Shown here: positions 17,386-26,809 of the stretch, one piece after another
Position numbering within the stretch: position 1 is the stretch's first letter
How the letters are laid out: each line of letters starts with the position of its first letter
Source: Bosea sp. BIWAKO-01
GTDB taxonomy: Bacteria; Pseudomonadota; Alphaproteobacteria; Rhizobiales; Beijerinckiaceae
Length of the DNA stretch: 64,000 nt
Assembly (NCBI RefSeq): GCF_001748145.1
Contig: NZ_BCQA01000001.1
Location: forward strand, 2,506,501 to 2,570,500
Direction: 5' to 3'
Notes under the pieces: generated by a model
Seen by the model: the letters and a program-made list of their open reading frames with translations, nothing else
Told to the model about the DNA's origin: nothing
Databases searched by the model: none
Position numbers and translations under genes: made by a program

Positions 17386-18306
17386 ATGGATCTCCGCAAA
17401 CTCGATTGCTTCCTGGCCGTGGCTCACCGGCTGCACTTCGGTCAGGCCGCCGAAGCATTGGGCGTGAAGCAATCCGTCGTGTCGGAGTCGATCAAGTCGC
17501 TCGAGAGCCATCTTGGAGGTCAGCTGTTTGAGCGGACGAGCCGGCGCGTATCGCTCACAGCTCTTGGGCAAGCCCTGCTGAAGGATCTCGAACCACCGGT
17601 CAATGCGCTCAGGGCAGCGCTTGGCGATGCGCGAAGACGCGCTCAGGGCCAGCAGACCGAATTGCTCGTCGGCTACCTCGGCGGCGGATTCTACGAGCTC
17701 ACATCGGCGGTCGTCGCGGAGTTCGCTCGCTCTCGTCCCGACATCTCGCTCCGCTTCGTCGAGCTCAACTATCTCAACCAGGGATCGGCGGTCCTGGACG
17801 GCAAGGTCGACGTGGCGCTGGCGAGGCTGCCGCTTGCGACACACAGCCTGACGCGAGGCGCCATTCTCTTCCAGGATGCACGCACGCTCGTTGTGCCAAG
17901 CGGACACCGCCTGGCGGCCCACAAGCTGGTGGATCCAGAAGAGCTGCAATACGAGCGAATGGTCCGATTGCCCGCCGGCGCAGCGTCCGACGAGTGGTGC
18001 AACTATCATTTTCCGCGCGTGACCCCGTCGGGGCAGGCCATCGCCGACGGACCCGAGATCGCGACGGTGCGAGAAGGGCTGGTCGCGGTCGCAGCCGGCC
18101 AATGCGTCATGACCTTGACCTCGCGAGCCCGGAACTATTTCGCCCATCCTGGCGTCGAGTTCATCGAGATTGATCTGCCGCCGATTCAGAGCGCCCTGAC
18201 CTGGCGCACTTTCGATCACCGCTCAGGGCCCCGAGATCTCGAAATGGCGGCAAGGGCCGTCGCTGCCCGCCTTGGCACGCTCGCCCTGGCAGAAGGCCCG
18301 CGCTGA
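17386..18306 (+). CDS. LysR-family regulator of the hydrolase/MHS/SDR operon
   Basis: A 306-residue LysR protein. DNA-binding part: MDLRKLDCFLAVAHRLHFGQAAEALGVKQSVVSESIKSLESHLGGQLFERTSRRVSLT (1-58). The effector domain begins about 90 (ELLVGYLGGGFYELTSAVV). The gene is divergent from the alpha/beta hydrolase gene with paired inverted repeats between them, so it likely activates that operon in response to the substrate or an intermediate. Confidence 0.9.
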   Translation: MDLRKLDCFLAVAHRLHFGQAAEALGVKQSVVSESIKSLESHLGGQLFERTSRRVSLTALGQALLKDLEPPVNALRAALGDARRRAQGQQTELLVGYLGGGFYELTSAVVAEFARSRPDISLRFVELNYLNQGSAVLDGKVDVALARLPLATHSLTRGAILFQDARTLVVPSGHRLAAHKLVDPEELQYERMVRLPAGAASDEWCNYHFPRVTPSGQAIADGPEIATVREGLVAVAAGQCVMTLTSRARNYFAHPGVEFIEIDLPPIQSALTWRTFDHRSGPRDLEMAARAVAARLGTLALAEGPR

Positions 18307-18347
18307 TCGGGCGGCCTCGCAATTCCGGTCTTCGCGGGGCCTGGCGG

Positions 18348-19277
18348 TCAGCTCTCGTCGGCCAGCGGGTGCAGGTCGCGCACCATGCTCTTCAGGCGCT
18401 CGTCGAGGACATGGGTGTAAATCTGGGTCGTGGCGATATCGGCGTGGCCGAGCAGTTCCTGCACGACGCGAAGATCCGCACCGTTCTGCAGCAGGTGGCT
18501 GGCGAAGGCGTGGCGCAGCACGTGCGGGCTCAGCGTCGCCGCCAATCCTGCTGCCCCGGCCAGCATCTTGAGGTCGCGGCCAAAGGCCTGGCGCGTCAGA
18601 TGCCCACTCTCGCCATCGGACGGGAAGAGCCAGCGGCTGTCCGCGCCTCCAGCCTGGCGCAGTGCCTCCAGATAGCTGCGTGCGGCCTCGCGGGCAGCGT
18701 CGTTCAGCGGCACCAAACGGTCCTTGTTGCCCTTGCCTCGCACGACGAGAAACCGCTCGCGCGTCGTTGCCGCGGAGAGCGGAAGTGCCATCAGTTCGGA
18801 CACGCGCAGGCCCGTGGCGTAGAGCATCTCGATCAGGCAGCGCATGCGCAGGGCCTTCAACCGCGCCGCCGGGGTAAGACCATCCCGTTCGCTGAGGAGC
18901 CGGGCCGTCTCGATCAGGCGATCGACATCGGCGACGGAAACGACCTTGGGCAGCGGCCGGCCCTGCCTTGGTCCGTCGATCGCAGCGGAGGGGTCGGCGC
19001 CCGTCAGCCCTTCCGTATAGAGGAAGCGATGGAACTGGCGCACCGCGGAAAGCCGGCGCGCTGTCGAGGATGGCTTCAGCCCGCGCGCGGCAAGATCGGC
19101 GAGCCAGTCCCGGATGTCCTGGGCGCCGATGGAGCCGAGGTCGCCGCGACCGGCGATGAAGCCGGTATAGTCATCGAGGTCGCGCTCATAGGCCTCGAGC
19201 GTGTTCTTCGCCGCGCCGCGCTCGGCCGCGAGCATGTCGAGAAAGGCCGTGATCCGGCTGCGCGCCAGCCGGCTCAT
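18348..19277 (-). CDS. xerD: Site-specific tyrosine recombinase XerD
   Basis: A 309-residue recombinase for chromosome dimer resolution at dif. The N-terminal SAM-like domain (1-100) is followed by the catalytic domain. All catalytic residues are visible: Arg158 (YATGLRVSEL), Lys184 (GKGNKDRLVP), His251 and Arg254 (SPHVLRHAFASHLL), His277 (LLGHADIATT) and the nucleophile Tyr286 (IYTHV). The length is the XerD norm. The gene overlaps a small membrane-protein gene upstream by 4 bases and is divergent from aroK, as in many alphaproteobacteria. Confidence 0.9.
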   Translation of the reverse strand: MSRLARSRITAFLDMLAAERGAAKNTLEAYERDLDDYTGFIAGRGDLGSIGAQDIRDWLADLAARGLKPSSTARRLSAVRQFHRFLYTEGLTGADPSAAIDGPRQGRPLPKVVSVADVDRLIETARLLSERDGLTPAARLKALRMRCLIEMLYATGLRVSELMALPLSAATTRERFLVVRGKGNKDRLVPLNDAAREAARSYLEALRQAGGADSRWLFPSDGESGHLTRQAFGRDLKMLAGAAGLAATLSPHVLRHAFASHLLQNGADLRVVQELLGHADIATTQIYTHVLDERLKSMVRDLHPLADES

Positions 19278-19420
19278 CGCTGCTGCAGCTTGGATGGCGG
19301 CACGATCTCGACGATCTCGCGCTGCTCCGGCTGGACGAAGGTGACCAGCGCGACCATTCCGGCGAAGATCAACCCGCCGACGATGGCGAGAAAGGCGATG
19401 AATCTGAAGAGGGTCGGCAC
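19274..19420 (-). CDS. Small single-span membrane protein upstream of xerD
   Basis: The sequence is about 48 residues from a GTG at 19420 (VPTLFRFIAFLAIVGGLIFAGMVALVTFVQPEQREIVEIVPP). It has one hydrophobic segment and a short charged tail. AGGAG lies 11 bases before the GTG; the frame is also open to an ATG at 19495, but the extra residues look non-coding. The 4-base overlap with xerD suggests coupled translation. I know no function; similar tiny proteins occur at this spot in related genomes as far as I recall. Confidence 0.55.
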   Translation of the reverse strand: MPTLFRFIAFLAIVGGLIFAGMVALVTFVQPEQREIVEIVPPSKLQQR

Positions 19421-19576
19421 GGGCCGGATGTCTCCTGGAACCTTGCCCCGATTCAGGACTATCCGGTTATTCCCGATGCCTGGCGGTTCGCGCAAGTGCA
19501 GACCGGTTCATCAGCGTCGTGAGGGCATGACGTCGGCCGACAGCTCATGCTAGACCGGCTGCGAGGAAATGCCGCG

Positions 19577-20167
19577 ATGACAATAGCCGACCCCATCGAG
19601 AACCTGGACAATTCCGAGTTGCGCAGTCTGCTCGGAAAGCGCGCAGTCGTGCTTGTCGGCATGATGGGCTCGGGCAAGAGTTCCGTGGGGCGGCGGCTGG
19701 CAACGCGGCTCGGCCTGCCTTTCGTCGACGCCGACGTCGAAATCGAGACTGCGGCCGGCATGACGATTCCCGAGATTTTCGCGCAGCGCGGCGAAACCGA
19801 GTTCCGTGACGGCGAGAGGCGCGTCATCAGCCGGGTTCTGGCGACGCGCGCGCCGCTCGTGCTCGCGACCGGGGGTGGCGCCTTCATGAACGCGGAAACG
19901 CGGGAGCGCATCATCGAACTCGGCATCTCGATCTGGCTCAAGGCGGATGCCGATGTGCTGATGCGCCGGGTGCGCAAGCGCTCCAACCGGCCATTGCTGC
20001 AGACGGCCGACCCTGAAGCGACGATGCGGCGGATGCTGGCGGAGCGCGAACCGGTCTATGCTCTGGCTGATGTCACGGTGACTTCGCGCGATGACCCCCA
20101 TGAGGTCGTCGTCGAGGAGGCGATAGTCGCGCTCGATCGCCATTTGCGTTCCCTTGAGAGCCTTTGA
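19577..20167 (+). CDS. aroK: Shikimate kinase
   Basis: The 196-residue enzyme phosphorylates shikimate at the 3-hydroxyl (chorismate pathway, cytoplasm). It shows the Walker A loop GMMGSGKSSVGRRLA, the substrate-binding DADVEIE and TEFRDGERRVI (Arg for the carboxylate), GGGAF, and the lid RKRSNRPLLQ. An in-frame ATG at 19547 would add ten residues; 19577 is chosen because GAGG precedes it. It is followed by aroB with an 18-base gap, the usual aroK-aroB pair. Confidence 0.92.
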   Translation: MTIADPIENLDNSELRSLLGKRAVVLVGMMGSGKSSVGRRLATRLGLPFVDADVEIETAAGMTIPEIFAQRGETEFRDGERRVISRVLATRAPLVLATGGGAFMNAETRERIIELGISIWLKADADVLMRRVRKRSNRPLLQTADPEATMRRMLAEREPVYALADVTVTSRDDPHEVVVEEAIVALDRHLRSLESL

Positions 20168-20185
20168 GCTGCTGAGAGCGAAGAC

Positions 20186-21328
20186 ATGACCAAACCTGCG
20201 AACGAGAAGTCCGGCGCGCGGATCGTGGTTCCCGTTGCGCTCGAAGGGCGCGGCTACGACATCCATATCGGCCGCCACCAGCTTTGCGAGGCGGCGAGCC
20301 TGATCGCCAGCTTCGCGCCTGGCGCTAAGGCGGCGCTGGTTACCGACGAGCATGTCGCCGGCCTGCATGCGCCCGCCTTCGAAACCTGCCTCCAACAGGC
20401 GGGCGTTGCGACCACGCGGATCGAGATTCCGCCCGGCGAGGCGTCGAAATCCTATGCCCGGTTCGCGGCACTCTGCGACGCGCTGCTCGCTGCGAAGATC
20501 GAGCGCAACGATCTCGTCATCGCCTTTGGTGGCGGGGTGGTCGGCGACCTGACCGGTTTCGCGGCGGCCGTGCTCAGGCGCGGCGTGCGCTTCGTGCAGA
20601 TCCCGACGACGTTGCTGTCGCAGGTCGATTCATCCGTCGGCGGCAAGACAGGGATCAACTCCTCGCATGGCAAGAACCTGATCGGCGCCTTCCACCAGCC
20701 AGCCCTGGTCATTGCCGATACGGCGCTGCTCGATACGCTGAGCGAGCGAGAGTTCAAGGCTGGCTATGCCGAGGTTGTGAAATACGGGTTGATCGGTGAC
20801 CCGAATTTCTTCGACTGGTGCGAAGTCAACTGGAGCCGCATCATTGCAGGCGGACCCGAGCGCGATCATGCTGTCGCCGTGTCCTGCCGCGCCAAGGCGG
20901 CGATCGTGGCACGGGACGAACGCGAGGAGGGGGACCGCGCCTTGCTCAATCTCGGCCATACCTTCGCTCACGCGCTGGAGCGCCTGACTGGATATGATGC
21001 GAGCCGGCTGGTGCATGGTGAGGCGGTGGCGATCGGTCTTGCGCTCGCCTTCCGCTTCTCGCAGCGGCTCGGCCTTTGTTCCGGACAGGATGCAGGGCGG
21101 GTCGCGGCACATCTCGATGCCGTCGGCCTGCCGAGCCGATTGCAGCAGGTACCGGGCGGGGCCGGCAGCACGGAGGAGATCGTTGCCGCGATGACCCAGG
21201 ACAAGAAGGTCAAGCGCGGCGTGCTGACCTTCATCCTGGCGCGCGGCATCGGCAAGAGCTTCATCGCGCCGGGCGTCGCGGCGGACGAGGTCAGGGACTT
21301 CATCGAGGCCGAGCTCGCGGCCGCCTGA
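20186..21328 (+). CDS. aroB: 3-dehydroquinate synthase
   Basis: The 380-residue NAD- and metal-dependent enzyme converts DAHP to 3-dehydroquinate. Landmarks are IPPGEASKSYARF, the NAD/metal region AFGGGVVGDLTGFAAAVLRRGVRFVQIPTTLLSQVDSSVGGKTGIN, AEVVKYGLI and the metal-binding His in NLGHTFAHALE and VHGEAVAIG. Its length is normal. It lies in the aroK-aroB-corC-like operon. Confidence 0.95.
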   Translation: MTKPANEKSGARIVVPVALEGRGYDIHIGRHQLCEAASLIASFAPGAKAALVTDEHVAGLHAPAFETCLQQAGVATTRIEIPPGEASKSYARFAALCDALLAAKIERNDLVIAFGGGVVGDLTGFAAAVLRRGVRFVQIPTTLLSQVDSSVGGKTGINSSHGKNLIGAFHQPALVIADTALLDTLSEREFKAGYAEVVKYGLIGDPNFFDWCEVNWSRIIAGGPERDHAVAVSCRAKAAIVARDEREEGDRALLNLGHTFAHALERLTGYDASRLVHGEAVAIGLALAFRFSQRLGLCSGQDAGRVAAHLDAVGLPSRLQQVPGGAGSTEEIVAAMTQDKKVKRGVLTFILARGIGKSFIAPGVAADEVRDFIEAELAAA

Positions 21329-21341
21329 GCACGCTGGGTCC

Positions 21342-22634
21342 ATGCTCGAGAATATCAACCCCTGGCTGGCCGCGCTGATCGTCCTGATCTGCCTGTTGCT
21401 ATCAGCCTTCTTCTCGGGCAGCGAGACGGCGCTGACGGCTGCCTCGAAAGCCCGTATCGCCGCGTTGGAGAAGGCGGGAAGCCGACGGGCTGGCATTGCG
21501 ATGCGGCTGCTGGCGATGCGGGAGCGGCTGATCGGCGCCATGCTGATCGGCAACAATGTTGTCAATATCGGCGCCTCGGCCTTCGCCACCAGCGTGCTGG
21601 TCGCGGCCTTCGGCGACGCCGGGGTGATCTATGCGACGGCCGTGATGTCGGTCCTCGTGATCATCTTCGCGGAGATCATGCCGAAGACGGCGGCGATCGC
21701 GAAGCCCGACCAGGCGGCGCTGCGGCTGGCGCGGCCGGTGGCCTGGGTCGTTGCCGTGCTGGGTCCGCTGACCCTGGCGATCGAATGGTTCGTCCGGCGC
21801 TTCCTGCGCCTCTTCGGTATCCGCATCGACGAGAACCAGTCGATCCTGACGCCCAACGAGGAGCTGCGTGGTCAGGTCGACCTGATGCACCAGGAGGGGG
21901 CGGTCAAGAAGGCCGATCGCGACATGCTCGGCGGGCTGCTCGATCTGAAGGAGCTCGGTGTCGAGGACGTGATGATCCACCGCACCAAGATGCGGACGAT
22001 CAATCTTGATATCGGACCGGAAGCGATCGTGCGCGAGGTCTTGGCCTCGCCCTATACGCGGATGCCGCTTTGGCGCGACAAGCCTGAGAACATTGTCGGT
22101 ATCCTGCACGCCAAGGACCTGCTGCGGGCGCTCGACGCTGCCGGCGGCGATGCCAGCAAGCTCGACGTGGCGCAGATCGCGCTCGCGCCCTGGTTCACCC
22201 CGGTCACGACCTCGCTGCCTGATCAGCTCAAGGCCTTCCTGGCGCGCAAGACCCATTTCGCGCTTGTCGTCGACGAGTATGGCGAGGTGATGGGGCTGGT
22301 GACGCTCGAGGATATCCTCGAGGAGATCGTCGGCGATATCCGCGACGAACATGACATCGCGGTGCCGGGGCTGCGCCAGCAGGTGGACGGTTCGGTGGTC
22401 GTCGACGGTGGAGTGCCGATCCGCGATCTGAACCGCGCGATGGACTGGGACCTGCCCGACGAGGAGGCGACGACGATCGCCGGCCTCGTCATTCACGAGG
22501 CCCGCACCATCCCCGAGGCCGGGCAGGCCTTCACCTTCCACGGCTTCAAGTTCGAAGTGGTGCGCAAGAGCCGCAACCGCGTGACCTCGCTCCGGATCAC
22601 CCCGCTGGCGCTGGCCCTGGCCGCTACGGGCTGA
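21342..22634 (+). CDS. CNNM/CorC-type CBS-domain membrane protein
   Basis: A 430-residue HlyC/CorC family protein. The N-terminal CNNM domain has membrane helices (LAALIVLICLLLSAFFSGSETALTAAS) with the signature SGSETAL and a later GNNVVNIGASA. Two CBS domains (about 200-330) include EDVMIHRTKM and FALVVDEYGEVMGLVTLEDILEEIVGDI. The terminal transporter-associated domain carries VDGGVPIRDLNRAMDWDLP. The family is linked to magnesium or cobalt homeostasis. It begins 13 bases after aroB and overlaps the convergent antiporter gene by 11 bases at the end. Confidence 0.88.
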   Translation: MLENINPWLAALIVLICLLLSAFFSGSETALTAASKARIAALEKAGSRRAGIAMRLLAMRERLIGAMLIGNNVVNIGASAFATSVLVAAFGDAGVIYATAVMSVLVIIFAEIMPKTAAIAKPDQAALRLARPVAWVVAVLGPLTLAIEWFVRRFLRLFGIRIDENQSILTPNEELRGQVDLMHQEGAVKKADRDMLGGLLDLKELGVEDVMIHRTKMRTINLDIGPEAIVREVLASPYTRMPLWRDKPENIVGILHAKDLLRALDAAGGDASKLDVAQIALAPWFTPVTTSLPDQLKAFLARKTHFALVVDEYGEVMGLVTLEDILEEIVGDIRDEHDIAVPGLRQQVDGSVVVDGGVPIRDLNRAMDWDLPDEEATTIAGLVIHEARTIPEAGQAFTFHGFKFEVVRKSRNRVTSLRITPLALALAATG

Positions 22635-23727
22635 ACACCAGCACCAGGAAGACGAAGAAGACGCAGAGATGCACGGCGCCTTCCAGCATCGTCGTGCGTG
22701 AGCCGGTGAAGGTCAGCGTGCTCAGCATCAGCGTCATCGCCAGGATGACCATATTGGTGGCCGACAGGCCGAGCGTGACCGGCTGGCCGGTGAGAAGGCC
22801 GATGCCAAGTACGGCAGGCACCGTCAGGCCAAGCGTCGAGGCTGCGGCACCGAGGCACAGATTGATCGCGCGCTGAAGCTGGTTCGCATTGATCGCGCGC
22901 AGGGCCGTGATGCATTCCGGCGTGAAGACGACCATCGCGATCAGGATGCCGCCGAGCGCCGGGGGGGCGTCGAGCTTGGCGATGCCGAAATCGAGCACGG
23001 CCGCCAGGCTCTTCGCCAGGATGACGATCGGCAGGATATTGGCCAGCAGCAGGGCGATATTGGGCAGGAGGCTCCCGGATGCGGCGTGCCCGACCTCTTC
23101 GACCTGATGCTGCGCTTCGCCGTTGCGTGCCGGCAGGTCAGGCTCGATGAAGAAATCGCTATGGCGGCCGGTCTGCAGGATCAGGAAGGACGCGTAGAGC
23201 GCCAGCGTGAACAGCGAGAAGCAGATGGCCTGCAGATTGGTCAGCGTGCCGTCGCTGGTTGAGGTGGTGAAATTCGGAAGGACCAGCGCGATGACCGTCA
23301 GCGGGATGATCACGACCAGATAGGCGGTGGCGCCCTGCAGATTGTAGCTCTGCTGGAAATGGCGCAGGCCGCCGAAGATCAGCCCGATGCCGACGACGCC
23401 GTTGAGCACGATCATCAGCACGGCGAACATCGTGTCGCGGCCGAGTGTCGGCGCCCCCGTCGCCCCGAGCATCACGGCTCCGATCAGCGCCACCTCGATG
23501 ATGACGATCGAGAGCGTCAGGATCAGCGTGCCATAGGGTTCGCCCAACCTGTGCGCCAGTTCCTCCGCCTCATGCACGACGCCGATGGCCGACCAGGCGA
23601 TGATGCCGAGCAACCAGGCAAAGATCAGCATGGACAGCAAGGGGGAGCCAAGCTGCCCGAGAATCGTCTTGCCGAAGAACAGATAAGCAAGGACCGAGGC
23701 CCAGGCGCAGGTGAGGCGGATGATCAT
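22624..23727 (-). CDS. chaA: Calcium/sodium:proton antiporter (ChaA/CAX type)
   Basis: The 367-residue protein has about 11 membrane segments in two homologous halves. The first alpha-repeat is GVVHEAEELAHRLGEPYGTLILTLSIVIIEVALI and the second is LGGILIAMVVFTPECITALRAINANQLQRAINLCLGAAASTLGLTVPAV. The acidic residues in 'GE P.GTLILTLSVTIIEV' and 'F.PE..TA' are those of the CAX cation-binding site, and an acidic/His loop lies between the halves. The ATG at 23727 is preferred over the long upstream frame. It exports Ca2+ or Na+ in exchange for protons. Confidence 0.85.
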   Translation of the reverse strand: MIIRLTCAWASVLAYLFFGKTILGQLGSPLLSMLIFAWLLGIIAWSAIGVVHEAEELAHRLGEPYGTLILTLSIVIIEVALIGAVMLGATGAPTLGRDTMFAVLMIVLNGVVGIGLIFGGLRHFQQSYNLQGATAYLVVIIPLTVIALVLPNFTTSTSDGTLTNLQAICFSLFTLALYASFLILQTGRHSDFFIEPDLPARNGEAQHQVEEVGHAASGSLLPNIALLLANILPIVILAKSLAAVLDFGIAKLDAPPALGGILIAMVVFTPECITALRAINANQLQRAINLCLGAAASTLGLTVPAVLGIGLLTGQPVTLGLSATNMVILAMTLMLSTLTFTGSRTTMLEGAVHLCVFFVFLVLVFSP

Positions 23728-23869
23728 GCTGGTCAAATACAGAACCCATTCTTGTGGCAGGTGGGCGACAAACGAGACATCGCCCGGCGAGGACGCCGGG
23801 CGATGGACCGAGGGATATACGCGCGGCGTTCGAGAATTGTTGGCTCCACGGCGCCTCGTTCGCAAGTAT

Positions 23870-24196
23870 TCACTGCCGGCGTAGCACGTCCGTCGCCAGA
23901 TGGTCGGACGAAACACCGTCGATGAAGAAGACCGCGCCGGTGGAGTTGCGAATGCGCAAGGGCAGGATCGCCTGATAGGCCTCTGATTCATACCAGGCCT
24001 TCGCGGCTGCCCGGTTCGGGAACTCGATCACGATCACGTCGCCCGACCAGCTGCCCTCCAGCAGCTCCGGCGGACCGCCATGGATGATGAAGCGCCCCTG
24101 GAATGGCGCCAGCGTCGCGTCGATGCCTTCGAGATAGCCAATGATCTCGGGGCCGAGGGCGACGTGGGTGAGGTGGGCCATGGCGTAGGTCTTCAT
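23870..24196 (-). CDS. DUF1330 family protein
   Basis: A 108-residue single-domain protein: TYAMAHLTHVALGPEIIGYLEGIDATLAPFQGRFIIHGGPPELLEGSWSGDVIVIEFPNRAAAKAWYESEAYQ is split over a ferredoxin-like fold. The motif 'GG..E.LEG.W.GD.VVIEFP....A..WY.S..Y' defines DUF1330, a dimeric alpha-beta barrel family of unknown chemistry. The ATG at 24196 follows AGGGGATC; the frame further upstream is not needed. It is monocistronic. Confidence 0.88.
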   Translation of the reverse strand: MKTYAMAHLTHVALGPEIIGYLEGIDATLAPFQGRFIIHGGPPELLEGSWSGDVIVIEFPNRAAAKAWYESEAYQAILPLRIRNSTGAVFFIDGVSSDHLATDVLRRQ

Positions 24197-24337
24197 CGTG
24201 GGATCCCCTTGTTGGCAGCCGGGCTGGTCTGCCGATATCGCGACCTTCGCCCGCAAGTGGAATGAAGTCGATTACCTCAAGGGTTATCGCGGCAGCCTGT
24301 TCGCAATCCCGCCGCAAACCGGCGCGACAGCTGGGGC

Positions 24338-24733
24338 ATGACCAAGCGCCTCCTTCGTTCGCTGCTCTGCGGCGCCACCCTCGTTACTGAGCTGATCGCG
24401 GCGGATCAGGGCAGGGCGCAGCCCGAGCCGAGCTTGCGTGTGGCCTGTTCCGAACTGCGGCAGGCACTGCGCGGGCTCGAAGGGAAGGAGGGCGAACTCA
24501 CGACCATCCAGGTCGAGGGAGAGTTGACCATGGTCCGCTCCGACGGGGTGCTGGTCTATCTCGCGCTCTGTCATGCGCCGGATCCGCAGGTTCTGTGCGT
24601 CACCTACGCCGAGAATGGCAGCAAGCTCGGCGACGGGGTCGTGGCCAGCGGCAGCTACGAACGGGTCGGCCCCAACCATGTGAAGCTCGATCCCTGCCTG
24701 CATCACGAACCGGACAAGGAGCGACCGCGCTAA
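24338..24733 (+). CDS. Secreted hypothetical protein
   Basis: A 131-residue protein with a signal peptide (MTKRLLRSLLCGATLVTELIAADQGRAQ). The mature part has four cysteines (ACSELRQ, ALCHAPD, VLCVTYAE and DPCLHHE), probably two disulfides. A segment DGVLVYLALCHAPDPQVLCVTY suggests a beta-rich fold. No family is recognised. Its TAA stop codon overlaps the beginning of an inverted copy of the dispersed repeat. Confidence 0.65.
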   Translation: MTKRLLRSLLCGATLVTELIAADQGRAQPEPSLRVACSELRQALRGLEGKEGELTTIQVEGELTMVRSDGVLVYLALCHAPDPQVLCVTYAENGSKLGDGVVASGSYERVGPNHVKLDPCLHHEPDKERPR

Positions 24734-24830
24734 GGCCCAGGCCCGAAAAGTGGATTGCGGTTTTCGGCACCGCCGATGCACACAAGGTTACATCATCGGG
24801 CCAGGTAGGAGATCCGGTCCGATGATCCAA
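24730..24830 (-). repeat. Dispersed intergenic repeat, copy B (inverted)
   Basis: Reads CTAAGGCCCAGGCCCGAAAA, GTGGATTGCGG, TTTTCGG, then GCCGATGCA and finally GGTCCGATGATCCAA, the reverse complement of copy C. The core CCGAAAA/TTTTCGG forms a hairpin. Its first bases provide the TAA stop codon of the gene at 24338-24733. Confidence 0.85.
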
Positions 24831-24850
24831 GGCCGTCCGGTGCAGCGCGG

Positions 24851-26668
24851 TCAATCGGCCGCGAGCTTCTGGGCGAGTGGGCTGACTGCGTCTTCTGCCA
24901 GGATCGCGACCGGCTTGTCTGCGACGAGATACTGCGCCCGGGCCAACGCGGCGAAGCGCCCGCCCTTGGCGACGAGTTCGTCGAAGGAACCCATCTCGAT
25001 GACGCGGCCCTGCTCGAAAACGAGGATTCGATTGGCGTTGCGGATGGTGGCCAGGCGATGCGCAATGACGAAAGTCGTGCGGCCCTTCATCACCTCGTCG
25101 AGCGCCTTCTGGAGCTTCACCTCCGTCGCAGCATCGAGCGCGGAGGTGGCTTCGTCGAGAATCAGGATCGGTGGGTTTTTGAGCAGCGCGCGGGCAATCG
25201 AGAGGCGCTGGCGCTCACCGCCCGAGAGCGTGCGGCCGCGTTCGCCAACCAGGGTGTCGAGCCCGTCGGCCTGGCGCGCCATGACTTCGGTCGCCTGGGC
25301 CCGGTCGAGCGCCTCCAACATCTCGGCATCGGTCGCGTCGGGCTTGCCGACGGTGAGATTTTCGCGGATCGAGCGGGCGAAGAGCATCGGCTCCTGAAAG
25401 ACGACGCCGATGTTGCGGCGCAGGCTGAGCAGCGAGATCTCCCGAATATCCCTGCCGTCGGCGAGGATACGGCCGGATTGCGGATCGAAGGCGCGGTGCA
25501 GCAGGCCGAGCGTGGTCGACTTGCCGGAGCCGGTCGAGCCGACAATGGCGATGGTCTCGCCCGGCTCGACCGTGAAGGACACGTCGGCCACCGCGGCGCG
25601 CTTGCCGTCATAGGAAAACGAAACGTCATCGAAGGTGATGCGGCCCTCAAGGCGGCCGGCATCGGGCGCGCCCGGGAGATCGCGCACGGCCGGCATGGTG
25701 TCGAGCACCCCGAAGAATTCGCGCATCTTCGGTGCCTGCATGAAGATGAAGTTCACGAAGGAGACGATCTGCTCGAGCCGGCCGACCAGCATGGTGGCGA
25801 AGCCCATGAAGGTGACGATTTCACCGACGGTTGTCTGCCCCATCATCAGGAGCCAGGTGCCGACGACGAAGATCGCCAGCACGGTCAGCGTCGCCGAGGC
25901 GCGGGTTGCCACCGTCGCTATCGCCCACCAGGACAAGACCGGAAGCTGCGCCTCCAGCAGGCTGGCGATGGTGTTGCGCAGTCCGCGTACCTCCGCTTCG
26001 ATGCGGGTGAAGCTCTGGATCACCGGGACATTGCCGAGCGCGTCCGAGGCGCGTTCGGCAAGGTTGGAGTGGTAACCTTCGACATTGCTCTGGAGCTGCT
26101 CGGTCTTGCGCAGCACGAACGCCGTCAGCGTGCCGAAGAGCACGACGAGGCTGATCAGCAGCAACCCGAGCTGCCAGTTCTTCCAGAGGGTGAAGGGCAA
26201 CAGGATGAAGAGCGCGACGAAGCTGGCGCAGTGTTCGCGGAAGAAGGAGAGCCACAGCGCCCACATGCCGCTGGTGCCCTCCAGCATCACCTTGAGCACC
26301 CGGCCGGAATGGGTCTGGGTGTGGTAGGCCAGCGGCAGCGTCAAGGCGTGCTCGAAATAGTCGGCCATCACGGCGAGGCGGCGGCGATGGGCCAGCCGGT
26401 CGGCATGGAGGGCAACGAAGACGCTGGCTCCGATATTGAAGAGCCCGAAGCCGACCCAGGCCGCGATCAGGACATTGATGTCGCTCCAGCTCGGTCGTTG
26501 GCCGGAGCTTTGGATCCCGGTCAATCGGTCGATCAGCGTGCCGAACAGCATCGGCTCGGCGAAGGCTGCGGCCGCCAGCAGGATATTGGCGAGCGCAAGG
26601 ATCAGCCCCAGCCGCTTTTCGGGGCCGAGTTCGCCGAGGACGCGGGCATAGAGCGCAAACAAAGACAT
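24851..26668 (-). CDS. ndvA: Cyclic beta-1,2-glucan exporter (NdvA/ChvA type)
   Basis: A 605-residue half-transporter. Six membrane segments (about 20-310) are of the ABC type-1 exporter fold, followed by a nucleotide-binding domain with Walker [13 protein letters not shown] near 374, signature [16 protein letters not shown] and Walker [15 protein letters not shown], and the H-loop [12 protein letters not shown]. The start [21 protein letters not shown] and the whole layout match NdvA/ChvA, which move cyclic glucan from cytoplasm to periplasm for osmotic adaptation and host contact. The synthase ndvB is not in the window. It is monocistronic and divergent from the stator genes. Confidence 0.87.
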   Translation of the reverse strand: MSLFALYARVLGELGPEKRLGLILALANILLAAAAFAEPMLFGTLIDRLTGIQSSGQRPSWSDINVLIAAWVGFGLFNIGASVFVALHADRLAHRRRLAVMADYFEHALTLPLAYHTQTHSGRVLKVMLEGTSGMWALWLSFFREHCASFVALFILLPFTLWKNWQLGLLLISLVVLFGTLTAFVLRKTEQLQSNVEGYHSNLAERASDALGNVPVIQSFTRIEAEVRGLRNTIASLLEAQLPVLSWWAIATVATRASATLTVLAIFVVGTWLLMMGQTTVGEIVTFMGFATMLVGRLEQIVSFVNFIFMQAPKMREFFGVLDTMPAVRDLPGAPDAGRLEGRITFDDVSFSYDGKRAAVADVSFTVEPGETIAIVGSTGSGKSTTLGLLHRAFDPQSGRILADGRDIREISLLSLRRNIGVVFQEPMLFARSIRENLTVGKPDATDAEMLEALDRAQATEVMARQADGLDTLVGERGRTLSGGERQRLSIARALLKNPPILILDEATSALDAATEVKLQKALDEVMKGRTTFVIAHRLATIRNANRILVFEQGRVIEMGSFDELVAKGGRFAALARAQYLVADKPVAILAEDAVSPLAQKLAAD

Positions 26669-26809
26669 CTGCGGAGCATTATCCGACCCGCGGCCCTGAG
26701 CAAGTGCTCAAGCTTAACGCTTCGTTCAAACCGCTCCCGCTATGGTTACCAGACTGCCAAGACGGGGCGCTGCGCGGATGCTGGATCTGCGTGGATCAGG
26801 GTGGCTTAA

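Noticed and set aside
26697..26710. TGAGCA-AG-TGCTCA palindrome between ndvA and the stator genes
   Set aside because: Short, and no regulator gene or second copy supports it; could arise by chance in GC-rich DNA.
25058..26809. Plus-strand open frame of 583 codons
   Set aside because: Antisense to ndvA; composition bias only.
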